This document shows positions 13,913-21,302 of a stretch of 21,302 nucleotides of DNA, piece by piece (the first letter of the stretch is position 1; each line of letters begins with the position of its first letter). The notes below the pieces were generated by a model. It was not told the origin of the DNA and searched no databases. It saw only the letters and a program-made list of their open reading frames with translations. Location: NCBI GenBank assembly GCA_023379555.1, contig JAMCQR010000034.1:1-21302 (forward strand), written 5' to 3'. Made by a program: the position numbers and the translations under genes. The DNA is from Thermoplasmatota archaeon (lineage in GTDB: Archaea; Thermoplasmatota; Thermoplasmata; Thermoplasmatales; GCA-001856825).

Positions 13913-14866
13913 ATGAACCCAAAACTTATCGCATCTATTGTGGTCGTAATCGTGATAGCTGCTTCCGTTTCTGTTGTTTATGCCGAAACCCACAAGCAGA
14001 AAGTCAACGCCTCAATTATCACCGTTACCGATGATCTTGGGAGAAAAGTGCCCGTAAAACTTCCAGTAACGAGAGTCGTGTCCATGGATCCATCGAACAC
14101 GCAGATGATGTATTCAATTGGAGCAGGTAGCCTGTTGGTTGCCGATACAAGTTATGACTGGTGGCCAGCCAATTCGACATCACTTCCTCACGTTTCGATG
14201 GACAGTCCTGCTTCGGTGGAGCAAGTAGTAAATATGAACCCAGACCTTGTACTGGCGACAACAATTCAGCCCGCTCAAATAATTAATCAACTGCAGAATC
14301 TCTCAATCCCAGTCCTGGTGCTCGAACCCCAGAATATTTCCAACATCTATACCGACATGTTGACGCTGGGGAAGGTCACCAATCACCAATCGGGTGCTGA
14401 GAAGGAGGTCAACTACATGAAATCTTATATTCATGGTGTGGAAAGCAATGTGAGTGCTTATCTCAACCTGACTGGCAACAAAAAACAATCGTTACTATAC
14501 ATGATGTGGTCGACACCCATCTACAGTGTTGGACCGGGGAGTTTCATCCAGAACGTTTTGGAAGATGCAGGAGCGTACAACATAGCCAGCGGCCTTAACT
14601 CTTCATATCCCACGGTTCCATTGGAGGACGTGGTAAATGACAGTCCTCAAGCGATCATTGTGGACTACGAAATACCTGGACTTACAAACATAACATGGTT
14701 CACAAAAGGAAACCAATCGCAAGTCTGGAACAATATAACTGCAGTTCAGAATGATAACATACTATTTTTCAATCAAACAGAATCAAACTGGATGAATGAA
14801 CCGGGACCACTTACCATATATGCAGTGAAAACGGTTGCTCAATTTCTCTACCCTCAGGCATTTTGA
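13913..14866 (+). CDS. ABC importer substrate-binding protein, BtuF/FepB (type III periplasmic-binding) family
   Basis: 317-residue extracytoplasmic binding protein for iron-siderophore, heme or cobalamin; the ligand is not decidable here. Residues about 4-25 (KLIASIVVVIVIAASVSVVYA) are a signal or membrane anchor, fitting a surface-tethered archaeal receptor. The binding domain opens with ITVTDDLGRKVPVKLPVTRVVSMDPSNTQMMYSIGAG, the family signature, followed by SVEQVVNMNPDLVLAT and VPLEDVVNDSPQAIIVD. About eleven N-x-S/T sequons (NAS, NST, NLS, NIS, NVS, NLT, NSS, NIT, NQS, NQT) suggest heavy N-glycosylation outside the cell. I chose the ATG at 13913 over the preceding TTG because of TATA spacing. 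The stop TGA shares one base with the permease ATG. Confidence 0.9.
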   Translation: MNPKLIASIVVVIVIAASVSVVYAETHKQKVNASIITVTDDLGRKVPVKLPVTRVVSMDPSNTQMMYSIGAGSLLVADTSYDWWPANSTSLPHVSMDSPASVEQVVNMNPDLVLATTIQPAQIINQLQNLSIPVLVLEPQNISNIYTDMLTLGKVTNHQSGAEKEVNYMKSYIHGVESNVSAYLNLTGNKKQSLLYMMWSTPIYSVGPGSFIQNVLEDAGAYNIASGLNSSYPTVPLEDVVNDSPQAIIVDYEIPGLTNITWFTKGNQSQVWNNITAVQNDNILFFNQTESNWMNEPGPLTIYAVKTVAQFLYPQAF

Positions 14867-15852
14867 TGAAATTCTCTGCCTACATTTTCACTATTTCTTT
14901 AGTTTTTCTAACTTTAGTTGATGTCCTTGTCTCTCTGTCGATCGGACCGGTGCACATCTCGATCCAGGAAATACTAGAGAACATGTACCTTTTCTTGTTT
15001 CACAAGAATCCAGACTGGACGATATCGACGATAATTTTCTACATCCGCCTTCCTAGGATAGCCCTTGCAATTATAATTGGAACGATTCTTGGAATATCAG
15101 GCCTCACCACTCAAACGATCTTCAAGAATCCACTGGGAGATCCCTATTTGACGGGTGTCTCCAGCGGAGCTGCCGTTGGTGCAGCCATTGGCTTCTTGGT
15201 CTCTCCATACCTGGTTCCCGTGCTGGCATTCATTTTTGCAATGCTGGCGGTTGGAATATCATTCGTCATCTCAAGGTCAGATGGCGAGGTGAATACAGAG
15301 ATGCTTATTCTAGCAGGAGTTTCCGTCAGTTTTCTATTCTCTGCGGTTGCCTCTTACATAATCTACCTGAAGATCGCCAATCTTAGAGGAGTATTGTTCT
15401 GGTTGCTTGGGGGTCTTTATGGAGCTACATGGACGAATGACTTCTGGCTCTTCATCGCAATGATTGCTATTTTTCCTGTTATGGTTTACTTCCGGAGAGA
15501 ATTGGACATAATGCTCATGGGAGACGAGCAGGCGAAGAGTCTGGGGGTGAATTCTGGTCGGGTCAAGACGATCATACTTCTAGTCTCGAGCCTGGTGACT
15601 AGCTTGGCCGTTTCAGTTGTTGGAATCATTGGCTTCGTAGGTCTAGTGTCACCCCACATTGGTAGGAAAATAGTTGGGGAATCCCACAGGTTTCTCGTTT
15701 TCGTCGCCCCTCTTATAGGGGCAAACATTCTTCTGGTAAGCGATACGATCGCACGTAGTGCTCCGCAGGGAGAAATACCAGTTGGCATAATTACGGCTTT
15801 CATAGGGGCACCGGTACTTATCTACTTACTTTTCAGGAGGAGGAGAATGTGA
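14866..15852 (+). CDS. ABC importer permease, BtuC/FecCD family
   Basis: 328-residue polytopic membrane protein, about nine to ten hydrophobic segments, forming the translocation pathway of the importer. FecCD hallmarks are RLPRIALAIIIGTILGISGLTTQTIFKNPLGDPYLTGVSSGAAVGA (near residues 60-105), the cytoplasmic coupling region GDEQAKSLGVNSGRVK, GFVGLVSPHIGRKIVGESHRFLVFVAPLIGA and the C-terminal GEIPVGIITAFIGAPVLIYLLFRRRR. The length is normal. ATG at 14866 overlaps the binding-protein stop by one base. The 3' end overlaps the ATPase gene as GTGA. It will form a homodimer with two ATPase subunits. Confidence 0.94.
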   Translation: MKFSAYIFTISLVFLTLVDVLVSLSIGPVHISIQEILENMYLFLFHKNPDWTISTIIFYIRLPRIALAIIIGTILGISGLTTQTIFKNPLGDPYLTGVSSGAAVGAAIGFLVSPYLVPVLAFIFAMLAVGISFVISRSDGEVNTEMLILAGVSVSFLFSAVASYIIYLKIANLRGVLFWLLGGLYGATWTNDFWLFIAMIAIFPVMVYFRRELDIMLMGDEQAKSLGVNSGRVKTIILLVSSLVTSLAVSVVGIIGFVGLVSPHIGRKIVGESHRFLVFVAPLIGANILLVSDTIARSAPQGEIPVGIITAFIGAPVLIYLLFRRRRM

Positions 15853-16580
15853 TTGACGTTGCTGGATTGACAGTAAGGTATGGCAAGAAGGTCGCCCTCG
15901 ATAATTTGAATCTGCAGGTTCAGGATGGAGAACACCTCATCCTGATGGGTCCGAATGGCTCAGGGAAGACTACTTTGCTCAAAGCCCTTCTCGGATTGGT
16001 CGGCTACCAGGGAAAGATAAGTCTGAATGGAAAGTCAACTGCCAATCTCACAAGAAGGGAGCTGGCAAGGGAGATTTCATACGTGCCACAGATATTTTCG
16101 ACGCCATATACCTTTACTGTAAAGGAATTCGTTTCGATGGGGTTGTACAGCATCACACGGGAATGGTGGGATGACGACAAGAGAATACACGACACGCTGA
16201 ACGACGTAGGGATCGACGACCTGAGGGACAAAACGATAAATACCCTTTCTGGAGGAGAGCTCCAGAAGGCCATAATAGCGAGGGCACTTATCCAGGACTC
16301 AAAGTATATCCTGATGGATGAGCCAACCGCCCATCTTGACATCAAGTCTACACAGGAAGTTCTGGAAGTCGTTGAAAACTTCAAAGGAAAGGGAACAATA
16401 ATAGTGTCCCACGATCTCAATGCACTAAACAAACTTGGAGGAAATGTACTGCTGATAAAGAATGGTCAAAAGAAGTTCAAAGGAGTAAAGGACGACCCGG
16501 AATTCAAGTCAAAGATTGCAGAGACATTTGAAACTACTATCAGAGAGACAGGAGATTATCTCTATTTTCCCCTAGCCTAG
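15849..16580 (+). CDS. ABC importer ATPase, BtuD/FecE family
   Basis: 243-residue cytoplasmic ATPase powering the preceding permease. Walker A GPNGSGKTT (34-42), Q-loop VPQIFSTPYTFTVKEFV (79-95) in the form usual for siderophore and cobalamin importers, signature LSGGELQKA (133-141), Walker B YILMDEPTAHLD (153-164), H-loop H188 in VSHDL. The start is a GTG overlapping the permease stop (GTGA, 15849-15852), preceded by a strong AGGAGGAGGAG. The 3' end overlaps the convergent pantoate kinase gene by 9 bases. Confidence 0.95.
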   Translation: MIDVAGLTVRYGKKVALDNLNLQVQDGEHLILMGPNGSGKTTLLKALLGLVGYQGKISLNGKSTANLTRRELAREISYVPQIFSTPYTFTVKEFVSMGLYSITREWWDDDKRIHDTLNDVGIDDLRDKTINTLSGGELQKAIIARALIQDSKYILMDEPTAHLDIKSTQEVLEVVENFKGKGTIIVSHDLNALNKLGGNVLLIKNGQKKFKGVKDDPEFKSKIAETFETTIRETGDYLYFPLA

Positions 16581-17408
16581 TGTCAAACCTGTCGCAGAGA
16601 TCTTCGTTCTTATTGGATCCCCGTACTTTCTCAGAACGTCCAGAGATTCTTCACTGAAGACGGATATTATGCTGTCCCCGATGAGAGATACGGAGGCAAC
16701 CTCGTTTGCAAGATCGTCCAGGATCTTCCTCGCTTTTGGTGAAACTAGATTGGAATCCAGGGCAAATTTCCTACCCAAGACGAATGCGTTCTTAAGGGTA
16801 GGTTTTTTCATGAAATTTGTGTATGCTCTTCTGCCGTTAGTTATGATTTCTTCTACGCTAGATGGTGATTGGATCACCTCACCGGTTGGAGTCTTTTTCT
16901 TGAATGGGAGAATGAGTAGTTCCGTTGGCGCTTCCAGAATTTTCTCCGTTAATGAATACGGGAAACACCCTCCCTTTACTCTCACGTGAAAACCCCCCGT
17001 CATCTGGGATTGCACATCTCCCAAGCCAGTACCTCGTTCTATCTCTATCTTGTGCGACATCTGGTAGATCTCTCCACTCATTGCATCATTTCCCATTATA
17101 GCCGCACCGGTCGTTAGAGCCGCACCTGCACTAAGTCCAAATCCGCTTGAAGGCGGAAGATCGGAGTACGAGAATATTCGACCCGTGAACTTGAGCATCT
17201 TTGCGACCTCCTCCTGTATGGAATTATCGATAGGGATCCCGTTGAACCTTATGTCCATGGAATCGGATTGCTCTATCTTCGTTGTGATCCCGGTCTCCAG
17301 GCAAATCGCGACGCCTCTTGAACCTCTTTTCAAAATGTCCTCTTCCTGGTTCGGAATGAAGAACATCGTCGCGCTGCCAGGTGAAAATGCTTTATGGGAG
17401 TAATTCAA
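16572..17408 (-). CDS. Pantoate kinase (archaeal GHMP-family, coenzyme A synthesis)
   Basis: About 278 residues. It phosphorylates pantoate with ATP, the archaeal route to 4'-phosphopantothenate that replaces bacterial PanC/PanK order. The family opening AFSPGSATMFFIP (7-19) corresponds to the conserved AFxPGHxxxFF start, and the GHMP motif PPSSGFGLSAGAA is at 85-97, followed by ERGTGLGDVQSQMTGGFHVRVKGG, which is diagnostic of this family. The best start is the TTG at 17408, giving MNYSHKAFSPG; the frame is open to a GTG at 17459 but the extra residues look unrelated. It overlaps the end of coaBC by 17 bases, so the two form one transcript for the same pathway. The partner phosphopantothenate synthetase is not in the window. 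Confidence 0.9.
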   Translation of the reverse strand: MNYSHKAFSPGSATMFFIPNQEEDILKRGSRGVAICLETGITTKIEQSDSMDIRFNGIPIDNSIQEEVAKMLKFTGRIFSYSDLPPSSGFGLSAGAALTTGAAIMGNDAMSGEIYQMSHKIEIERGTGLGDVQSQMTGGFHVRVKGGCFPYSLTEKILEAPTELLILPFKKKTPTGEVIQSPSSVEEIITNGRRAYTNFMKKPTLKNAFVLGRKFALDSNLVSPKARKILDDLANEVASVSLIGDSIISVFSEESLDVLRKYGDPIRTKISATGLTLG

Positions 17409-18546
17409 GAATTCTTTTTGCGACTTCAGTTTTCTCACCTTCCAGATCGGTCTTTTCACTTCCCTTAATCACTACCACTTTGGTCAGTCCCGGCTTCACG
17501 TTCTTGAGGTCGTTTGCAACGACCATGTCTAATGAATATTCCGCCATCCTCTTCCTTGCCCTGGATATAAGTTCATCCCTGGAAACCCCATATTCTGCCT
17601 TGAACCCAACCATTTTTCCCTTGTATTTTGCCCTCAGTAGTTTGAGGAACTTTGGCGTTGGCTTGAGCGTGGCCGAAAAGGACTTTTCGGTTGAGATCTT
17701 CCCTTTTTTCTTGACTACAGTGAAGTCCGATAAGGCAGCAGGAACTATCACAATTTCGCTCTTCCTGATTTCGTCTATCTTTGAAACCAGAGATGCGAGA
17801 TTAGTAAAATTTTCAAATTTCAGGAATCGTGGAATTTCAACTCTCACATTTCCGAGGAACAGCTTGACGTCAGCGCCCAGATAGTAGGCCATCATAGCAA
17901 TATCAACAGCGGTTTCACCAGTGGAATTATTGGTAATAATCCTCACATCATCTATGTTCTCGTAACTAGACCCACCAATGATACATATTTTTCTGTCTCT
18001 TAGCTCATCGTGAAGCGCCCTTATGACTTCGGCAACTATCGTCTGATAGTCTGCAATCTTGGCCTTGGACTCTTCCACCTCAGGCTCTACGAAAGTCACA
18101 CCGAACGATTTCAGGGCTTCTATGTTCTTCACAATTATCGGGTTGGTGTACATGTTCAAGTGCATAGCAGGAACCATGATTATCGGTATCTTTCCCAGTG
18201 CATTGGAAAACACTGAAGTTACCGGGGAATCATCAATTCCGTGCGCCATCTTGGACAGAGTATTGGCGGTGGAGGGTGCAACGAGGAATAAGTCGGAATC
18301 CTCTACCAATCTGACGTGTTCAATCGCTCCGGTCAGTTCTTCTACCACCTTGTTTTCTGAAGCATATTCTAATGAGGCAGGATGAATGATCTTCTTTGAG
18401 GACTCCGTCACCACGGGATAGACCTCGGCTCCATGTCTCCTGAGCTCGTGGATGAGCTTGACGGATTCCACTGCCGAAATGGAACCTGTCACTCCAAGTA
18501 CGATCTTCTTATCTTTAAGCAGCGACGACTTCAGATTGAATTCCAT
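17392..18546 (-). CDS. coaBC: Bifunctional phosphopantothenoylcysteine decarboxylase/phosphopantothenate-cysteine ligase
   Basis: 384 residues. The N-terminal CoaC domain is an FMN-dependent decarboxylase: GVTGSISAVESVKLIHELRRHGAEV, APSTANTLSKMAHGIDDSP and PAMHLNMYTNP carry the flavin and catalytic-histidine motifs. The C-terminal CoaB domain forms phosphopantothenoylcysteine: IIGGSSYENIDDVRIITNNSTGETAVDIAMMAYYLGADVKLFLG, VPAALSDFTVVKKKGKIS, and the late VVANDLKN. I chose the ATG at 18546 because a TATA-like GTAAATAATA (18571-18580) is centred 29 bases upstream; a GTG at 18561 directly abuts GAGGAG and is less likely. The downstream pantoate kinase overlaps by 17 bases, so two coenzyme A steps are coupled. 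Divergent from cysS. Confidence 0.95.
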   Translation of the reverse strand: MEFNLKSSLLKDKKIVLGVTGSISAVESVKLIHELRRHGAEVYPVVTESSKKIIHPASLEYASENKVVEELTGAIEHVRLVEDSDLFLVAPSTANTLSKMAHGIDDSPVTSVFSNALGKIPIIMVPAMHLNMYTNPIIVKNIEALKSFGVTFVEPEVEESKAKIADYQTIVAEVIRALHDELRDRKICIIGGSSYENIDDVRIITNNSTGETAVDIAMMAYYLGADVKLFLGNVRVEIPRFLKFENFTNLASLVSKIDEIRKSEIVIVPAALSDFTVVKKKGKISTEKSFSATLKPTPKFLKLLRAKYKGKMVGFKAEYGVSRDELISRARKRMAEYSLDMVVANDLKNVKPGLTKVVVIKGSEKTDLEGEKTEVAKRILELLP

Positions 18547-18570
18547 TTTTTTCTTGGACACTCCTCTACA

Positions 18571-18580
18571 TATTATTTAC
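18571..18580 (-). promoter_or_regulatory. Probable TATA box of coaBC
   Basis: Minus-strand GTAAATAATA centred about 29 bases upstream of the ATG at 18546, next to the oppositely oriented cysS element. Confidence 0.45.
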
Positions 18581-18588
18581 GATAAAAA

Positions 18589-18595
18589 ATTTAAT
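18589..18595 (+). promoter_or_regulatory. Probable TATA box of cysS
   Basis: ATTTAAT within an A/T run, centred 24 bases upstream of the cysS ATG (18616). It is back-to-back with the coaBC promoter in a 69-base divergent region. Confidence 0.5.
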
Positions 18596-18615
18596 GTTGG
18601 TCGCCCTCTCTACCT

Positions 18616-19965
18616 ATGGAAGTTAGGGACACTCTTTCCGCCTCACTCAAGAAAATAGAGGCAAGAGAGGGAAAGAGACTGAACATGTTTGTTTGTGGAC
18701 CAACCGTGCAGGACAAGCCGCACATGGGTCATGCAAGGACGTACATATTCTACGACGTCCTGGCTAGGTATCTCAGGTACAAGGGATTAAGACTGTTCTA
18801 TCTGATGAACATCACCGACATGGAAGACCACATCATCACGAAGATGCAGGAGACCGGCCAGAGCTGGGAACAGATAACGGCGACAAATTCTGCCGAGTTC
18901 TTCAACATTATGGGACGGTTAAAGAACAATTCCGTCAACTACTATGCATTTGCAACTGACTACATGGAGGAGATAATCTCTCAGATTTCAAGACTTATAA
19001 AGAGAGGATACGCTTACGAGATTTCTGACGGGGTATACTATCGCGCAAGGAAATTCAAGGACTACGGAAAGCTTTCAAAACAGAATTTGGATCAGCTTAT
19101 GACAGGGGCAAGGGTGGAGATCAACGAAGAAAAAGAAGATCCACTTGATTTTGCACTGTGGAAAAAGAAGAAGGCGGGGGAACCTTTCTGGTCCAGTCCC
19201 TGGGGGGAAGGAAGACCGGGATGGCACATAGAGGATACAGCAATAACAGAATCCATTTTCGGTCCTAGGTATGACATTCATGGCGGTGCAAAGGACCTCA
19301 TATTCCCGCACCACGAGTCAGAGATAGCTCAGATGGAAGTCATTTCCCGCAAGAAACCAATAGTGAAGTACTGGATTCATACGGGTCACCTGAACGTTGA
19401 CGACATCAAGATGAGCAAGAGTCTCAAGAATTTCATCACGATTGAGGAATCTCTTAAGACATACTGGCCGGAAGCGATAAGGATAATGATGCTCTCGATA
19501 CGCTATAATTCTGCAGTGAACTTCGATGAAAAATCCATAATCGACGCGCAAGGGATCGCGGAGAAGATTTCCATCCTTCTGCACAGGGTCAACGGTTCAG
19601 ATGCAAGAAAGTCACAACACGCAAGTGAGGTCGTTGGAAGACTGTTTGAACCAATGGAGGACGACATGAACGTTCCGGAATCGATGGTGAGGATAGTGAG
19701 CTTTGTAAAAGATTCTCTCGCAAAGCCACGCCTGGACGAAGAGGAAAAGGGCGAAATAAAATTCATTCTTGGGGAGATTGAGAAGGTTATAGGAATCGTG
19801 CACCTTCCGCCACTTCCTGAGAGGTCAATGGAAGTCCTGTTGGACCTGAGGAACGAGATGAGGAAGGGGGGAGATTACGGATCCGCCGACAGGATAAGGG
19901 ACACCCTCAAGTCCCAAGGAATAAAGATAGAAGATACGGCAGAGGGCAGCTACGTATGGTGGTGA
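18616..19965 (+). CDS. cysS: Cysteinyl-tRNA synthetase
   Basis: 449-residue class I aminoacyl-tRNA synthetase that attaches cysteine to tRNA-Cys. HIGH-type motif HMGH (36-39) within CGPTVQDKPHMGHARTY, with the zinc ligand C27; the KMSKS loop is at 265-269 in DDIKMSKSLKNF; FPHHESEIAQ (230-239) contributes the zinc His and Glu. The usual bacterial GWHIEC zinc cysteine is GWHIED here (D207), a substitution I believe also occurs in other archaea. Its presence shows that direct charging is available rather than only the SepRS route. TATA-like element 24 bases upstream, no Shine-Dalgarno. The 3' end overlaps pncA by 10 bases. Confidence 0.96.
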   Translation: MEVRDTLSASLKKIEAREGKRLNMFVCGPTVQDKPHMGHARTYIFYDVLARYLRYKGLRLFYLMNITDMEDHIITKMQETGQSWEQITATNSAEFFNIMGRLKNNSVNYYAFATDYMEEIISQISRLIKRGYAYEISDGVYYRARKFKDYGKLSKQNLDQLMTGARVEINEEKEDPLDFALWKKKKAGEPFWSSPWGEGRPGWHIEDTAITESIFGPRYDIHGGAKDLIFPHHESEIAQMEVISRKKPIVKYWIHTGHLNVDDIKMSKSLKNFITIEESLKTYWPEAIRIMMLSIRYNSAVNFDEKSIIDAQGIAEKISILLHRVNGSDARKSQHASEVVGRLFEPMEDDMNVPESMVRIVSFVKDSLAKPRLDEEEKGEIKFILGEIEKVIGIVHLPPLPERSMEVLLDLRNEMRKGGDYGSADRIRDTLKSQGIKIEDTAEGSYVWW

Positions 19966-20483
19966 ATTTTGACGCAATAGTCTCGATCGATTTGATAAAC
20001 GAATTCGTAAGTGGAAAGCTCGGAAGACCAAAGTTCAAAAAGGTAGTGAAGGCCACAAGGGAGCTGATCGAGAAGAGTGGAAAATTCGTCGTTTTTGTAC
20101 AGGATTCCCACCTCGAAATGGATCCAGAATTGAGGGTATGGGGACCGCACGCAATGGAAGGCACAAGGGAAGCAGAAACGGTACCTTCAATGAGCGGGCT
20201 GGCTCCTGTAATCAAGAAACACAGCTACGATGCATTCTATGGCACAACACTTGAGGATGTGTTAAAGACGAACGGAGCGAAAAGAGTGGTGTTTTGCGGA
20301 GTGGTGACAGATATATGCATAATCCACTCGGTTGCATCGGCGTTCTTCAGGGGGTTCTACCCCATTGTCGTAGAAGAATGCACGGACACTTATTCGTCCG
20401 CTGAAAAGAGGAGAACGCTTGAGTACATGCGGAAAAATTACGGAGCAAGTATAATATCTCTCTCTGACATCCTTGCAAAATGA
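19956..20483 (+). CDS. pncA: Nicotinamidase (isochorismatase-like hydrolase)
   Basis: 175 residues. It deamidates nicotinamide to nicotinate in NAD salvage. The catalytic triad is visible: D12 in VSIDLINEF, K88 in IKKHSYDAFYGT and C121 in VVFCGVVTDICIIHSVAS. The metal site is D50 and H52 in VQDSHL plus H65 in WGPHAMEGT, which distinguishes nicotinamidases from other isochorismatase-like enzymes. The ATG at 19956 lies inside the end of cysS; GTG codons follow it directly as alternatives. The stop overlaps the next gene as ATGA. That gene encodes the enzyme using its product, which strengthens the assignment. Confidence 0.9.
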   Translation: MVVNFDAIVSIDLINEFVSGKLGRPKFKKVVKATRELIEKSGKFVVFVQDSHLEMDPELRVWGPHAMEGTREAETVPSMSGLAPVIKKHSYDAFYGTTLEDVLKTNGAKRVVFCGVVTDICIIHSVASAFFRGFYPIVVEECTDTYSSAEKRRTLEYMRKNYGASIISLSDILAK

Positions 20484-21302
20484 AGAACATAGCTTCCTCA
20501 GAGGAGATAGCTAAACTCAAGACAACCGACGTTTATTTCCTTAGAGCAAGGGAGGTTCTGAAGAAAATTGGGTTCAATCCAGAGGTCACGATGGAGGTCA
20601 CCTGTTCTTCAAGGGAGCTTCCGTGGATTGCGCTGTCAGGTCTGGATGACCTGACCTCATTACTCAAGGGAAAGAATGTCGATGCTTATGCCCTTCCGGA
20701 GGGAACTGTCTTTCCTTCTAGGGACGTTAACGGCATACCCATACCCGCGGTGAAGATCGTTGGAAAATACCTTGATTTTGGGATGCTCGAGACTCCAATG
20801 TTAGGTGCTCTTTCGCAGGCATCAGGTATCGCGACCAAGGCATCATATTTCAAGAAGAGAATAGGCAACATCCCTCTCCTATCTTTTGGAGTGAGAAGGA
20901 TGCACCCTGCCCTCGCACCTCTGATAGACAGGAACTCGTATCTTGGGGGGTGCGACAAGGTATCAAGCATAATTGGTGCAGAGAGGATTGGACTAAAGGC
21001 AGAGGGGACAATGCCTCATTCCCTGCTTCTCCTCGTAGGAGAGGAAAGGGGGTGGAAGCTCTATGACGAAGTAATAGAGATTGGAGCCATAAGAGTAGCT
21101 TTGGTAGACACATACGGTGATGAGAAAGAGTCTTCTCTACGAGCCGCTGAAGCCATAAAGGGGCTAGATGCAGTTAGATTGGATACCCCATCTTCGAGAA
21201 GGGGAAATTTCGCAGATATAATCAGAGAAGTGAGGTGGGAGCTTGACAGACATGGAAAGAGGAACGTCGGCATCATAGTGTCAGGTGGAATTAAGGAAGA
21301 TG
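20480..21302 (+). CDS. pncB: Nicotinate phosphoribosyltransferase (C-terminus outside window)
   Basis: 274 complete codons to the window edge, all open. It converts nicotinate and PRPP to nicotinate mononucleotide, the step after nicotinamidase. I translated the plus strand from the ATG at 20480. Visible motifs are TTDVYFLRAREVL, GKYLDFGMLETPMLGALSQASGIATKA, LSFGVRRMHPALAPLIDRNSYLGG, GLKAEGTMPHSLLLLVG, VALVDTYGDEKESSLRAAEAI, VRLDTPSSRRGNF and VSGGIKED at the edge; the GTMPHS and RLDTPSSR stretches bind phosphoribosyl substrate. The sequence resembles the archaeal type known from Thermoplasma. The start overlaps pncA as ATGA, indicating translational coupling. Confidence 0.94.
   Translation, partial: MKNIASSEEIAKLKTTDVYFLRAREVLKKIGFNPEVTMEVTCSSRELPWIALSGLDDLTSLLKGKNVDAYALPEGTVFPSRDVNGIPIPAVKIVGKYLDFGMLETPMLGALSQASGIATKASYFKKRIGNIPLLSFGVRRMHPALAPLIDRNSYLGGCDKVSSIIGAERIGLKAEGTMPHSLLLLVGEERGWKLYDEVIEIGAIRVALVDTYGDEKESSLRAAEAIKGLDAVRLDTPSSRRGNFADIIREVRWELDRHGKRNVGIIVSGGIKED

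Noticed and set aside
16004..16432. Open frame of 142 codons on the minus strand opposite the importer ATPase gene
   Set aside because: It is fully antisense to a gene with complete ABC ATPase motifs, is low in recognisable structure and has no promoter; it is a shadow frame.
1..21302. CRISPR arrays, tRNA or rRNA genes, insertion sequences, integration sites
   Set aside because: No repeat-spacer pattern, no cloverleaf or rRNA segment, no transposase or terminal repeats were found in reading both strands.

Overview
The window is a gene-dense piece of an archaeal chromosome, most likely from the order Thermoplasmatales or a close relative. The evidence is the archaeal repertoire (RNase P protein Rpp21/Rnp4, tRNA guanine-10 methyltransferase of the TrmG10 type, archaeal pantoate kinase, GTMPHS-type nicotinate phosphoribosyltransferase), TATA-like boxes centred about 24-30 bases upstream of most first genes (leaderless transcription), and Shine-Dalgarno signals mainly at internal operon genes. 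Base composition is moderate and looks even. No species is claimed. No tRNA, rRNA, CRISPR array or insertion sequence was seen, and no stretch above about 145 bases lacks a gene.

Layout. (1) 1-5273, minus strand: the SUF iron-sulphur assembly operon sufC-sufB-sufD-sufS, with every junction overlapping and sufS running off the left edge. sufB carries an in-frame 360-residue intein inserted exactly before the cysteine equivalent to E. coli SufB Cys254. Its LAGLIDADG endonuclease motifs have lost both catalytic acids. (2) 5364-5981, plus: a divergent winged-helix regulator with a SufR-like C-terminal cysteine pattern and a perfect inverted repeat over its own promoter. (3) 6022-8774, plus: queE, an AMMECR1-family gene, pyrC and rnp4, tightly packed (two of the three junctions overlap). 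(4) 8746-10767, minus: a small unknown gene, a SAM methyltransferase and trmG10. (5) 10834-13844: purM, a 2-Cys peroxiredoxin, acylphosphatase (minus) and an HhH-GPD DNA glycosylase. (6) 13913-16580, plus: a binding protein, permease and ATPase of the BtuFCD/FecBCD importer family, with an inverted repeat over the promoter. (7) 16572-18546, minus: coaBC and pantoate kinase, both for coenzyme A. (8) 18616-21302, plus: cysS, nicotinamidase and nicotinate phosphoribosyltransferase, the last cut by the right edge.

Themes that connect the genes are iron-sulphur and redox homeostasis (suf, its regulator, peroxiredoxin, a metal-chelate or cobalamin importer), tRNA maturation (queE, rnp4, trmG10, cysS) and cofactor or nucleotide synthesis (pyrC, purM, coaBC, pantoate kinase, NAD salvage). 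The most notable item is the SufB intein with its apparently dead homing endonuclease at a catalytic cysteine, together with the candidate autoregulatory operator of the adjacent SufR-like gene.
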